A stretch of 64,000 bases of DNA from assembly GCA_963669155.1 (NCBI GenBank), contig OZ022594.1, forward strand, positions 3,233,750 through 3,297,749, given 5' to 3'. How positions within the stretch are numbered: position 1 is the stretch's first letter; each line of letters opens with the position of its first letter. This stretch comes from Arbacia lixula (Eukaryota > Echinodermata > Echinoidea > Arbacioida > Arbaciidae). Below, piece after piece: positions 44,360 to 56,320 of the stretch. A model generated the notes under the pieces. The model was given only the letters and a program-made list of their open reading frames with translations, had not been told where the DNA came from and searched no databases. The position numbers and the translations under genes were made by a program.

Positions 44360-46250
44360 ATGTCTTCAGATTTTTGATGTTGGGAAGAGGTATGATCATT
44401 CTGATTATCTCCTGTTAGCCCGAAAAATCATTGTGAAGTCCCCACCAGAACGTAAACGGATTGAGCGGTAACCCAAGGCACAGTGACTGTGAGGAGCGGT
44501 TGGCTCGCTTTAACACCCTCTTCCCATGATGACTGTGCGGAGAGGTGTGTTGTGTGCTACTACGATCTCTGAACCCATCGCTACAGGAACCTTTCAATCA
44601 TGGACAATACGCCCGTCCGCTTAATTTTTTCTGCATCAGACAGCATGCTGCTCTATGAGATATCAGACTTTTATTAAATGCAAATCTCAGAGTTAAAGTC
44701 AGTTTCCAGCTTTAACATATGGGAGTATGGGAGTGTCTTCTCTTTTTCGCTTTCATTTGCACGGAATTGTTTTTTGTCATGTAAAAGGTAAAAGCAACCT
44801 CAAAATCATAATGTTATACACTGAATAGCAAACGGTGATTTCGAAATTTTGTTTAAAAAACATGAACTTCCTCATTCCCACAACGCACGTTGAGCTGCAT
44901 GAGCAGTGCAAACGAAGTGGTACAAACTGATGTATCTCACTCACGAGCATGACGATTATTTTTCCCTTCCCTACATGCACATCTGTTGGATGTGTGAAGC
45001 ATACATATAATTTCAGGTGGGAAGTTATGGACGGCTTTGAAAATATAAGTCAAATTACAGTTTTCTACAGAACGTTTACTCCCGAATGCATGGCTTATGG
45101 TGAAACTGGTCGATGTGTAATTCACGTAAAATGAATAATGGTTGTGTTTTGGTTAAAGATCATTCAAAATCATTGTCCGAAGCATACATATAATTTGAGG
45201 TGGGAAGTTATGGACGGCTTTAAAAATGTAAGTCGAATTACATTTGTCTACTGAAAGTTTTTTAGAACTATTCTCTATGTTAATAGATGTACTCCCCATT
45301 GCATGGTTTATGGTGAAACTGGTCTATATGAAATTTTAAGACATGTCAAATGCAGAATGGTTTGGATTTGGTTAAAGATCATTCAAAATCATTCAAAATG
45401 CTTGAGCCAGAATTAAGACTTTCATTCAGCACAAAATTGGTTACGTTTATGTTAAAAGGAATATACGGTACTGGGAAGACATTTTTTCCCAATAACTTTC
45501 AGCAAGATTGTAAAATGAAAAATTAAGACCACTGGCAAGAAGATTGCTCACGATGAACTTTTGAAGATATTTTTGTCTTCCCAGTACAGCAGATTTCCTT
45601 TAAAGGTATATTGAACAATGCTGGAGTTGAACGTGTGCTATTAACTCAGATTCATGGAATTGAATCTGAATGGATTTTGAAAGCGTTGACATTGAGACTA
45701 GCTCATATCTTTAGACAGGATTAGAAAGTTCCAATATGGAGTAGTCGTTTGTGTATTGATTATTGTATATTTATTCGTTGGAACTGGAAAAGTATTGATT
45801 AATTCTTAATAGTTTTGATGCTACTACTTTATGATTCATATTTAGATCACAATTTACCTGTTAATAATAACGGCTTTGACTCACACATGTCGCATGATGA
45901 TAAATGTACACTCTGTTTGTTATACAGGGGGTGAATTCAATTATGTATCTGTTTGCTCTTTCGATTTGGAACAGAAAAATTTATATTTACAGAAAGTAAT
46001 ATTACGGAGCCGTAGATGTTGTTATATAGATATTGATCATCCTTGCCACTAATCAGCAAAAGGGGAATTTGAACATTTTTTTTAAAAGCACCGAGTTCTT
46101 CATTTTTACAACGCACGTTAAATTACGTGAGCATTCCCGTCAGTAAGAAATGTCACTCTGCATGCACATCTATTGAATCTCTGAGGAACACACAAAATTA
46201 GAGGTGAGAAGCTTGGCAAAGACTATTCAATTCATCTGCATATCTTTACC
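44360..46250. repeat. Composite repeat, copy 4, first part
   Basis: It carries the modules CCCGAAAAATCATTGTGAAGTCC...GGTAACCC, GCATGAGCAGTGCAAACG, ACATGCACATCTGTTGGAT and CATGTCGCATGATGATAAATG in the same order as 31.7-33.3 kb. Within it, 44975-45130 and 45170-45330 are a tandem pair (CATACATATAATTT...GGAAGTTATGGACGGCTTT). A small MITE (45471-45590) is inserted. Confidence 0.8.
45471..45590. mobile_element. 120-bp MITE with TACTGGGAAGACA ends
   Basis: TACTGGGAAGACA at the left and TGTCTTCCCAGTA at the right form 13-bp perfect inverted ends. The core AAGACCACTGGCAAGAAG also occurs at 60450, and a diverged relative in opposite orientation lies at 4187-4300 inside the hAT-like element. No clear target duplication. 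Confidence 0.7.
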
Positions 46251-46299
46251 ATAACGAGGAATCACTGTACAATGATACCAAAGATACATAATGTTTCAG

Positions 46300-46394
46300 G
46301 AATAGTAGTTGTAAAGTAGTAGTAATAGTCGTAGTAGTAGTAGTAGTAGTAGTTTTAGCAGTAGAAGTAGAGGTAGTAGTAATGGTAGTACTAC

Positions 46395-46426
<32 letters not shown>

Positions 46427-46440
46427 AAAGTAGTAGTAAC

Positions 46441-46481
<41 letters not shown>

Positions 46482-46790
46482 CAGTAGGAGTAGTACCTGT
46501 TGTATAAGTAGTAGTGGTAATAGTCGTAGTAGTAGTAGTAGTAGTAGAAGTATTAGCATTCGTAATTTTTGTTGTAGTAGTAGAAGTAGTATAAGTTTTA
46601 TCAGTAGTAGTAGAGGAAGTAGCAGTGGTAGTAGTAGTAGTAGTAGTAGTATCGAAGTAGAAGTAGTAGTAACAGTATTAGTAGTAGTGCTAGCAGTAGT
46701 AGTAGTACTTGTTGTATAAGTAGTAGTGGTAATAGTAGTAGTAGAAGTAGAAGTAGGAGTAGTAGTAGTAATAATAATAATAATAATAAT
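46300..46790. repeat. (TAG)n microsatellite, about 490 bp
   Basis: TAG triplets with internal higher-order repetition: TACCTGTTGTATAAGTAGTAG and TACTTGTTGTATAAGTAGTAG at about 46495 and 46707. It runs into TAATAATAAT, the tail of the neighbouring minus-strand non-LTR element. Confidence 0.93.
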
Positions 46791-47570
46791 ATTCAATTCT
46801 TAGAGACGCATAATACCATTCAAATAGACTCTATGCGTGTGAAAGTAAAAATTGATTATGTGAGAATTTGAAAATTTGAAAATAACTAATAATTATCAAA
46901 CAGATGCGTATTTAGTTTTGATTTGAATTGATCGAAGTCTGTCAATCATCTAATGCCTTGGGGGGGGGGGGGGGGGGGAGGTTATTCCATAATTTGGGTG
47001 CCGTATTTGCAAAAGCTCTATCACCGAATGTCTTAGATTTTACACGAATTTCATAAAGAAGATTTTTTGATTGAGAACGAAGATTGCGAGTAGGCTGGGA
47101 TGGTTTGATGAGTTCAGTAAGATAGACAGGAGCATTTCCACATAAGCATTTGAATACAAGAGTGAGGATTTTAAACTGAACACGAGCCCTTATCGGGAGC
47201 CAGTGGAGACTACGTAGGATCGGAGTTATATGTTCAAATTACCTTTTTCGCGTTACAAGCCTTGCCGCTGAATTCTGTACACGTTGGAGTTTATTTAGTT
47301 GAGTCTCAGAGATTCCCAGAAACAGACCATTATTGAAATCTAAGTAACTAAATATAAATGCGTGAACAAGCCTCTCTGTGGTTGCTTTATTCAAAAAATC
47401 CTATATAGTCCCTTGGCCGCCGATTTACAAATATTATCAATGTGAGGGTTCAAACGCAGATCGTCTTGGACAATAACTCCCAGGTCACGTGCTTTGGAAA
47501 CTGACAAAACGGGAATATCAGAAACTGTTATTGACAGAGATGGTTGTAATTTAGTTGTAGTATAAATATT
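46791..47570 (-). pseudogene. Non-LTR retrotransposon RT C-terminus, 5'-truncated
   Basis: From 47560 downward the minus strand encodes SVSKARDLGVIVQDDLRLN, HIDNICKSAAKGLYRI, a FSYLDFNNGLFLGIS segment and LNKLQRVQNSAARLVT. It goes on with ITPILRSLHWLPI, CLCGNAPVYLTEL and FGDRAFANTAPKLWNNLP. This is the classic end of a CR1/L2-like RT. Indels, including a long G run at 46960-46978, break the frame. It is the longer homologue of the 2211-2555 fragment and ends in the same TAA tail. Confidence 0.9.
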
Positions 47571-47584
47571 AGCATTCTTTATTG

Positions 47585-47955
47585 TTGTAGTAGTAGTAGT
47601 GATAGTAGTAGCAGCAGTAGTAGCAGTGGTAGTAGTAGTAGAAGTAGCAGTAGCAGTATTAGTAGTAGTAGGAGTAGTAGTAGTAGCAGCAGTAAGAGAA
47701 GTAGCAGTAGTAGTAGTAGTACAAGTAGTAATAATAGAAGTAGAAGAAGCAGTTGTAGTAGTAGTAGTAGCAGTGGTATTATTATTATTATTATTATTAT
47801 TAGTCGTAGTAGTAGTAGTAGTAGTAGTCGTAGTAGTAGTAAGAGAAGTAGCAGTAGTAGTAGTAGTAGTAGAAGTAGCAGTAGCAGCAGTAGTAGTAGT
47901 AGAAGTAGTAGTAATAGAAGTAGTAGTAACAGTAGTAATAGCAGTAGTACTAGTA

Positions 47956-47988
<33 letters not shown>

Positions 47989-48182
47989 ATAGTAGTAGTA
48001 GTGGTAGTAGTAGTAGTAGTAGTAGTAGTAGAAGTGGTAGTAGAAGTAGTAGTAGTGGTAGTAGTAGTAGTAGTAGTAGTAGTAGTAATAGTAGTAGTAG
48101 TCGTAGTAGTAGTAGTAGCAGTAGTAGTGGTAGTGGTAGAAATAATAGTAACAGTGGTAGTAGAAGTAGTAGTAGTATTATT
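47585..48182. repeat. (TAG)n microsatellite, about 600 bp
   Basis: The longest triplet array in the window. It has repeated sub-blocks: AAGAGAAGTAGCAGTAGTAG occurs at 47692 and 47850, and an ATT run lies at 47777-47800. Open frames across it give poly-Val, poly-Leu or poly-Thr and are not genes. Confidence 0.95.
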
Positions 48183-48800
48183 AAATTTAAATGGATTAAT
48201 TTGCAATTAGTGTGAAGTGGATGTGCCAGTTTGAGTGGACTAACATACTTTATGTTCATACAGGCATTGCATTTGTACCAGGCTGACATGCCGCAAGATA
48301 ACATCATAATTACTCTCTTCCATGTACATCCGCTGACCACAGGACTGATAGTACAGTTTTTATAATTGGATAGTGTCCGTGATTCCGATACCGATATCCA
48401 TTTCCATTGCATGACAGCATGCTAGTTGCTGTGTGTGCTTCAGCAAAAAAAATCTTCATCATCCAACCGTGAACTGTGATTACAGGAAGCTTGAGGTATA
48501 CAGTGTATTTTGTTTCACTTTCCACATTTACTTAAAAACACAATTTTGATTCGTATAAATCGGTTACAAACAAGACGGATGAATAAATTGAATTAATTAC
48601 TATGTAAAGTAACCGACTATGTACTAAGTTTTGCAGGATATAATTATATAATTTCAAACGAAAATGTCACAAGGGCGCCGAAAATTATGATTAAAAACAT
48701 ATTGGTAGTCTGAAAACCCCGCAAAAAGCCCGCAAAAAACCCTCGAGAGGGGGGGGGGGGCAGAAATTTTGGCAGACCTTAGATTTCAAAGGGATGGACT
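48183..48800. repeat. Composite repeat, copy 4, middle part (related to 61430-62600)
   Basis: ACCACAGGACTGATAGTACAG, GACAGCATGCTAG, CAACCGTGAAC and GATATAATTATA phrases occur in the same order at 62098-62600. The short block beside the array (TTTGCAATTAGTGTGAAGTGG) is present at 61467-61490 in the opposite orientation, so that block was inverted in one copy. A G-tract repeat (CCCGCAAAAAGCCCGC) at 48715-48800 recurs at 63873. Confidence 0.75.
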
Positions 48801-49060
48801 AGCATAGGCGTACCTTAAACACTTAGTAGCGGGGAGGGGAGGGGTATGCCAAATAAGAAGTCGTGATGAACACCTACAACAGCTCAAAAGCGATCACGTG
48901 CTATACACTAGGGGGGTGGTGAAGAGTAGCAGGGGGCAGGGGGGGGGGAGTACGGTTTTCTCTTGGATAAGGAAAAAGCATCAAATGTAATTAGCTACAG
49001 AAACACTTCAGGAGGAGTAGCTCAGATCATTTCACAGATCTCCAAATGATAAACACTTGA
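48800..49060. other. G-rich spacer, no gene
   Basis: Several runs of GGGG up to nine bases (48912-48949). Nothing coding. Confidence 0.5.
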
Positions 49061-49061
49061 A

Positions 49062-49745
49062 ATCTTCCAGGTATACCTTCAAGCATCAAGCCGTACTAAC
49101 GAAGAAGATATGTTGTACGAAGAGATTGACAAACTTGAAAAAGACAAGGCAAATCATTAACATGATTAAACTGTCAATAGAGACTCTCATGCTTAAGTAG
49201 GTCAACACAAAGATTACAACGAGAGGATAATGGGGAAATTTGGAACATGCACTAGGAATGAAAGGGAAGATCGACTTCTGGAATTTGCCCTCAACAATGT
49301 TTTTAAGATCATGAGCACCTTCTTAAAAAATAATGAGCATCAAAAATGGACATGGCGGAGTCAAAATAGTGCAATCAGGAATGAGATTGACATATAAGCC
49401 AAATATTGCCAAATATGTATCAGTGCTAAATCAATTCAACGCTGGTAGTGCCCACAGCTGCAAATCAATGTTTAACTTCAAACTTCAAAGATGCAAGCTG
49501 ATTAAGAAGAAGAAGTCAAATCTCAATCTTCAACAGTGTACATAAGAATAGATATAAAGTGGAAAACACATTTAAAATACTACATCAGGAAGATGTTAAT
49601 GACATATATGTCAGTTTTAGTAAAACAATAAAAGACTGTGCATGGGAAGTTGTAGGTAAACATGGACCACACGGGATTGATAAGATCTCATCAGAGAGGC
49701 TTGGTTTGTTGAAAAAGAGAAAACTCTATATTACATGCGAATAAC
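49062..49745 (+). pseudogene. RTE-like endonuclease fragment of a non-LTR retrotransposon
   Basis: In shifting plus-strand frames one can follow VYLQASSRTNEEDMLYEEIDKL, GQHKDYNERIMGKFGT, NEREDRLLEFALNN and KWTWRSQNSAIRNEID. These are in the order of the APE-type endonuclease C-terminal half. The EN-RT linker (49559-49740) has KTIKDCAWEVVGKHG. Stops and frameshifts are frequent and no RT follows, so it is a dead 5' fragment. Confidence 0.78.
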
Positions 49746-49749
49746 ATAG

Positions 49750-50230
49750 TAATGTGGGGTAACTATGACAGACGTTTGCATCGTTAACTACTTAATTACT
49801 TGAAAAAAATAGCATTATGTAAAATGATAACAGTAATAATGCATTCTATATCATAGCAATTTTTTTACTTGTCATCTTTACGCCAGTAGATAGGCGAATA
49901 AAAACTGAGCACGATATTTGCCAAAATAATAATAACTGTTATCAAATACTTCTTTCATTAACATGAGCTTAAACGATTGTAAGGATATGGAAAGGCCAGG
50001 AATTCTTTTTAATAAATATATTTACTCTTCAATCACCATACTACCCAATGTCCATTCAACGGAGTTAAGGATAATGATGATGATTCAGCTGTCACTTAAA
50101 CAAAGAGACTGAGTCCGAGTTTTTGTTCGTCTCTCGTCATTCACTCATTAGTATTGTTGTTATATATACACGTTATAGTAAGCAGTAGGATCGATATAAT
50201 GATAGTAAACGTTGAAGTTGTAGATAGAGT
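49750..50230. repeat. Composite repeat module shared with 58350-58660
   Basis: CAGGAATT...TTTACTCTTCAATCAC, AATGATGATGATTCAGCTGTCAC and TCATTCACTCATTAGTATTGTTGTTAT have diverged counterparts at 58438-58605 in the same order. No gene. Confidence 0.65.
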
Positions 50231-50249
50231 TGTGTATATGAAGAGATCA

Positions 50250-51050
50250 TTTGCAAAAGAGGTTTAATACATTTTGCAACAAATTTGACTTTTTTACACT
50301 GTATAGATTTGAAATAGCTTTGTAAGATGATACCAAAGAAAAGTTGAAATTCCCATTAGAAAGCGAATAAATATGGCGTAGAAAAATCACCTTCTTTTTG
50401 AAAAGCGGTTAGATCCATTTCAGTTTGTTTGCAAAAGGGGCTAGATCTACAAAGGTAATTTTTGAAAAAAAAATATTTTGAAAGTATGAAGACAGGTAGA
50501 TTTCCTTTTATACACAGTTTTATGTTCACGTGGTAGGGTATTACATCATGACAATTTAGTTTTGCATAAGAATGTTGCAATATGGGAGAAAAAAGTAAAT
50601 TTTCTCAGAATGGTCTAGTGGATCTAACCCCTCTTGCAAACAAAATGAAATGTTCATTTGCAAAAAGGGGTTAGATCCATTTTTCATCAAATTTGATTTT
50701 ATTGTGTCAATGTATACATTTGAAGTAGTTCTATAAGACGATACCAACAAAAGTTGAAATTCTCATTAAAAAGTGAGCAAAAATGTCAAAGAAAAATTTT
50801 CTTTTTTCAAAAGGGGTTGGATCCATTTCAGTGTGCTTGGAAAAGGGGCCAGATCCACAAAGTCATTTTTGGAAAAAAATATTTAAAAAGATATGAAGAC
50901 AGGTAGACTTCTCTTATACCCAATTTTATATTTACATGATAGATAAATATATCATGACAATTTAGTTTCGCATAGGAATATTGCAATATGGGAGAATAAA
51001 AGAAGTAGATTTTCACAGAATGGTCTAGAGTGGAGGTAAACCCTTTTGCA
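50250..51050. repeat. Tandem duplication of about 400 bp
   Basis: The two units (about 50250-50650 and 50650-51050) share AAAAGTTGAAATTC, GATGAAGACAGGTAGA-like and CATGACAATTTAGTTT phrases at about 80 percent identity. Each unit also holds the short phrase GGTTAGATCCATTT twice. The matching 58-kb module lacks it, so the expansion is local to this copy. Confidence 0.8.
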
Positions 51051-51089
51051 AACAAGCTCTTAGCAGAATTAAAACTTGCAGGGATAGAG

Positions 51090-52735
51090 ATGCCATATAG
51101 ACCTTACATCTACGGTACATACAGGTGACCCATTAAAACGTAAAGAGATAATACAACCTGAAGTAATATTGGTTTTAATCTTAGCGGAAAAACATACCAG
51201 TGAAGGTTTGGCGACAATCCGTCAAAAAGTGGGAAAATTATTTTGTGACACCTTGTGCTCGAAAGTGTCGTCAAAGATTAAGCATTTGAATATGAATTTT
51301 GTATCATTGAACAAATATTTGTCAAAACCTTCACTAATTTCTTTGTTATACGTTTTTCCTTTCTTGAACAAAACAAAGGTGCATTTTAGCCTTAATACAA
51401 CCTGTTTTAAAAGTCTGTTTCATTTCAGGTTTAAACGGTGTTTTCCTTATTCACGATCAAATCGAATGTTAGTTCATATAAATCACGTTTGCTCACCTAA
51501 TATCAAACCATGCCACATAATTTCACCAAGCACCGACAAAACTTCGTAAAAAGCTGGAAATTCTTAATCACGTGTCTGCTCGTAGTAGGGGTCTCCTTGC
51601 ACGTTGCACGGTATACACATTATACATTTATGCTCCAAATCAAATAGTTATTGACGAGATGAGGAACCTACGAATATGAAGCCGCGCAGTAAAGTAAGTT
51701 AGCGGGTGTGGTCGGGCACTAGAGACGTTCCGCAAATTACAACAATTAGGTACAGACTGGTCTGCTATTCTAGGCTGGAGTGTTTGTGACTGTATGAAGT
51801 GAATGGAGAATAAAGTTGAAAAGGGCGACCTTGAACTGAACGTCATCTAATACCCATATCACGAAGAACAGCTTGGTGGGCACCGATCAGCTACCAATCA
51901 GATTGCTCGTATTAACGCCACACCCCCTCTCCTCTGCCACTCCTCACATACTAATCTGCATATTTTGATAGTAAATTACATGTAGGCAGAAGACTCTATC
52001 TGACAAGAAATGATTTCACTATTGGCTTCTCATGACACAGGTGTGCACGGTATTTGACGCTAGTAATGTCGTCATTTAATGTCATTACTTTTGTAACATG
52101 AGACGTGCTGGTGGTTAATACTCGTAGACGTTTGCACAGCGAATTTTTACGACGAGCGTTTTATGTTTGACAACTGTTGGTGTTCAGATGGAATGTGACA
52201 ATTTGTCATTCAAGGCATTCATGTGTGACGTGTATTTTGCATATTTGCATTACAATACTAAATGGTATCGAGCTTCGCCTGCTAGTCAGGTCCAATTTAG
52301 CACGTAATGTCTTTTGGAATACTTCTTACCAAGAATTTCCTTTTGTTTCAGATTGTCGAGATGGGAAACATTGCCATGTATTCTCTAACGGCTGGATTAC
52401 TTTCATGGTAAACGGTAACAATAGATATGATTGGAGTCATGACAGCATGATTCTTGGCACATTGATATAAAGATGTGCACCAAAATACCAGAATTGCAGC
52501 CAGCCAGAATGATGATATCCATTGGTTTGGCATAGCGTTACAGATCGAGAGTAACTAACAAAACAGCAAATCTTTGAAAACCATAGACAGGCCGAATCAT
52601 GTTTACAGAAAATGGCAACATGTATGTTCCAATTATCCAAGTTCCCATGATTTTAAGTATATCGTGTTCTGCTAAACCTCAGTCGTGTTCCACTAACATA
52701 CAGTACGTACTGAGGCAAATTGTGTAGAGCAAGCT
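51090..52735. other. Composite-repeat remnants, no gene seen
   Basis: 51130-51535 has counterparts at 58790-59130 (TTGGTTTTAATC, CGAATGTTAGTT...AAATCACGT). From 51540 to 52735 the sequence is not matched elsewhere in the window and contains only short open frames without recognisable domains. Confidence 0.5.
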
Positions 52736-52739
52736 GGTT

Positions 52740-54350
52740 GTCAATCTGCGCAGTCGTGGAAGCGTGACGTGGTGCACATAGTCCTACCTGGTTGTCAACC
52801 TACTGGTTGTCACAGTCCATGTCTCACATTCATACAGTAGAATACTTTCTACTGTAGCTTGGAAGAGCTTTAGTTTAGATGCTCTGGGAAGATTTGACTT
52901 CCATATATTGGTGAGCTTATTGCACTGTTTTCCATCCTGGATCCCAGATATTTGAAATCTAGTACCACTTCAAGATTTGTGCCTTGAGATGTGTTGATAG
53001 TAACATTGTCCTCTTGGTTGAATACCATGCACTTTGTCTTTTTGACATTGATATGAAGGCCAACTCGTCAGGCAGCTTGTTCAACTCTTTCAAGTAGCTC
53101 ATGGGCCTGAGAGGCAGTGTCTAATACTAGTGCTGTATCGTCTGCAAAGTCTAGGTCAGTAACCATTAGGGGTCCAACTCTGCGGCTCCGCCTGGGAATG
53201 ATTATGAAGCCAAGTTGCTCATCTCTATCATCTGTTGCTAACCCCATACAATTTTCAAGCACTATTATGAATAAGTAGGGAGCCAGTGTATCATCCTGAA
53301 GCGCACCCCCAGAGATGTCAAACTCTCCGGTATCTCCACCAGGAGTTTTCACTTTAGCGTTTGTGTTTCGATAAGTATCTTCAATGGCTTAGACAATGGT
53401 GCTTTGAATTCCATATGCCCTGAGGATTTTGATATTTTTACCCCTATGTATGGTATCAAAAGCCTTTTTGAAGTCAATAAAAGTCATCACTGTAGTAAGG
53501 TTGTTATCACGTATGCTTTCAATTATTCTTCGGAGTGCAAGTATCCTGTTAAGTAACATTCGATTGTAGGTTTTTGCAACTATGGAACTCGGGTTTATGC
53601 CTCTGTAGTTGGCAGTGTTGCTGAGGTCCCCACTTTGTGGTACTAGGATCAAGTTCAGTTATGGACCACTGATCTGGTTTCTGGTTAAACTGGAGTGCAA
53701 AGATACAGACGTGAAGGATGATCTCATCAATATCGCACTTTTTAAATACTTCTGGTGGAATTCCATCGTCGCCGAAACTTTTTCCAGCTCTGAACTATTT
53801 TTTGCTTGGTGGCATCCTTTAGTCTCCTTTCTACCACTTATCTCATTGATGAGACCCCAACCAATTTATGTTGATGATGCTGATATGCCTTTTCAAAATC
53901 CTTTAACTTCTTTTCAAGATATTGTCTGTTTGCAACTGCATACGCATCATCAAGATTCCTTTTCCTTCTCTGTAATTCAAGGCCACTATCGTTGTTGTTT
54001 TCAATGACATGTTTGTCATATGCAGTTCTCAGTTGGTGTCTTGCCATCTCAACATTTTCATCATATAATAGCGCTTTCTGACTCTTCTTCTGGACCTGTG
54101 GTAATAGCAGTGCAGCAGTCTCCTTGTTAGCTTGAATTAGATGACCATATCTCACAGACTAATTTTCATCATTGTTAACTTCACAGAGCACTGCAAAACG
54201 GTTTCTAACTTTAACTGAGTATCTTACCTGCAATTCGAGGTCTGAGGTTAGTTTATTCCAGTTATATTCTACTTTCTTGGGAGGTGCTTAATTGCTTGCA
54301 CGCAGACTGATACCAATTTCGGCTGTGTCAATTCTGTGATCAGAACCATG
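52740..54350 (-). pseudogene. RTE-like reverse transcriptase of a non-LTR element
   Basis: Reading the minus strand from 54350: SDHRIDTAEIG (end of the endonuclease) and VRNRFAVL. Next is the linker 54155-53838 (HLIQANKETAALLLPQ). RT blocks follow: MILVPQSGDLSNTANYRGI, MTFIDFKKAFDTI, GALQDDTLAPYLFIIVLE, DLDFADDTALV and HINVKKTKCMVF. The last is YLGSRMEN. The F-A-D-D box is intact, but stops and frameshifts interrupt the frame and the GVLQGD-type box has changed. Together with 55236-55880 it forms one element interrupted by about 880 bp. Confidence 0.88.
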
Positions 54351-54351
54351 T

Positions 54352-55235
54352 ACAGGAAGCACTCTTTATTCCGAAGGTTCGTTATTCCGAAGGTTCGAAT
54401 ACTCCGGAAGGTTGTTATTCCGAATGTTCACTATTCTGAAGGTCCGTTATTCCGAAGGTTCGTTAGCGCGAAACATAAATCAGGTTCGTTATTCCGAAGG
54501 TTTGTTTGTCTCAAAACGTAAAAAGGTTCGTTTGTCCCAAAATGTGAGACGATTTGTTAGTCCGAAAATGAAGTAAACCTATTTGAGTAACAAAAAGTAG
54601 TAGCATATTATGCAATGATAATCCCGGCAGAGAACGATGCATATCAAGAAGTGGCGTGGATGAAGCATCTTGATTTTAATTTTATCCAAGCAATTGCTGG
54701 CTGCACTAATTTTTGCTAATGGCTGTTTTGCCACCCCCCCGCCCAGCCCAAAAAAGGGGGATCAATGCCCGTGTTGGAGGTTTTAATCGCTTTTATTCTG
54801 GTCCAAACAACCACCCACCCCCACCCTTACTCTGCGTAGAACCGATTTTTTTTTTTTAAAGTTTGTAAGTGGTAAACATTTAATCAAGAATGGATCTTTT
54901 AGTATAAATTTTGAGCTTGGACAAAACAATTTCAAAATGCACCAATACTCCCCCAGCGAAATTTACAGGTCTGGCAATGAGAGATGAACATGATATTGAT
55001 TCCTGCTTGAAAATGTACCAGCCCCATAAGTCTATGATCACCCCTTTGAAAATTGTTTGCGTATTTAATCGCCCCTGGCAATGATAGATCAGCCCTTTCC
55101 CAACCCAACACGATTCAAGGTTTAATTTTTATTTTTCCACAAAAACAACAACAAACAAAATGCATGCATAAGGTTCAGATGCAATGAACGTAAATAACAA
55201 ACAAGAAAAAATAAACACGATTCATTCATAGAAAT
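54352..55235. mobile_element. Insertion of about 880 bp in the RTE-like element, with 16-bp tandem repeats at one end
   Basis: The endonuclease frame stops making sense after SNFNARI at 55236 and resumes with SDHR at 54350. The left end (54366-54565) consists of imperfect copies of GGTTCGTTATTCCGAA. The right end has AATAAAAATTAAACC on the minus strand. Short tandem repeats at a terminus resemble the outer domain of the foldback element at 13978, though with a different unit and no matching inverted copy at the right. Confidence 0.65.
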
Positions 55236-55880
55236 AATTCTGGCATTGAAATTACTAAGCACCACTAAAAAGTTGTGTGCTGGTACTTCCTTAATGACAT
55301 CATTCAGGGAGTTGTAGTAATATATAACCTCCTGTACATCAGTAACATTAGTTGGTGCATATGTCACGAGGATTGCAGTGTAAGGCTTTCCATTCAATGC
55401 AACTTTCATAATTTCTCATGAAATATAACCTACAGATAGTAGTGCTTTTCTTGCAAATGGGCTGAGAAGAATACCATATCCATCTACTGCAGCACCACTA
55501 GTATTACTCCATGCTGAGAGGGTAATGAGTTGATATCCATCAGTCAAGTTTTCGTATTGAACTTCATTGTTGTCATCATGAAATATTCTGTGTTCTTGAA
55601 TCAATAACATAAATGCTAAAACTCTGGACGAGTGAACAGAGTTCAAGTTGTTTATTTTGGCTCCTTAAAGTCTTGGTATTTATTGTCGCCATCTTGACTT
55701 TTTTCTTGCATTTCAGAAAATTAGGTTTCCTGTTGACTTCATCACAATCAATTGGTACCCTTCCTGGTGGCTTTGAGGTATCAATGTGATTAGTTTCATC
55801 ATAAGATGCAGTGATTCCATCATCAGACATAGTAGCAGGGACTCTCACCCTGGTGTCATTAGTTTTTGCCATCACATTTG
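55236..55880 (-). pseudogene. RTE-like APE endonuclease N-terminal part
   Basis: The minus strand from 55875 gives a leader with KMATINTKTLRSQNKQLELC, then IQEHRIFHDDNNEVQYENL, YQLITLSAWSNTSGAAVDGYG, MKVALNGKPYTAILVTYAPTN and PAHNFLVVLSNFNARI. Catalytic-type positions (N, E in QEHRI, Y-A-P and S/D-x-N-A) are recognisable, with the usual G-D-F-N-A changed to SNFNA. It ends abruptly at the 880-bp insertion. One stop and one frameshift separate the pieces. Confidence 0.87.
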
Positions 55881-55899
55881 TTTTTCAATTGATAAGTAC

Positions 55900-56320
55900 T
55901 GATTAGTACTACCAGGAAGGGTACCAATTCAATTGATAAGTACTGATTGGTGGTCACAACTGCTACCATCGGGTGTCTACTGGCCGGTGGGGTGATACTA
56001 TCCTCTTTCGCCCTTTAACCGTTGGAGGTATTTCCCTCTCTTCCGCCTTGGGAAATAGACTGCCCGTTAGATGTTCCAGCCTATCACTTTATTCTGTGGG
56101 CATGGATGCTAGTCGTCTCTCCTATTCAAACTATTCTTTAGTAGATAGTTGCTCAGGGTGCTCCAAATACGAGGAGGCTAATAATTTTGCATAGTAGAGG
56201 CTATACAGTACCAGGATAGGGACTTACGATGGAATGTCCTTCCTTTTCGCAAAACCTAGGTACCCGCCCGGTCAAAGGCCAACTGGTTGCGCATGACTAT
56301 GCCATTATCGCACCCCTAAA
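55900..56320. other. No gene seen
   Basis: CAATTGATAAGTACTGATTRGTR occurs twice (55887 and 55929) and CAAAACCTAGGTACC lies near 56250. The frame at 55973-56194 has no recognisable domain. Confidence 0.45.

Noticed and set aside
47391-48412. Long open frames of poly-Thr, poly-Leu and poly-Val (both strands), with similar ones at 37660-37989, 46296-46796 and 60827-61493
   Set aside because: They are translations of (TAG)n microsatellites; only the last codons of the 47391 frame reflect real RT sequence.
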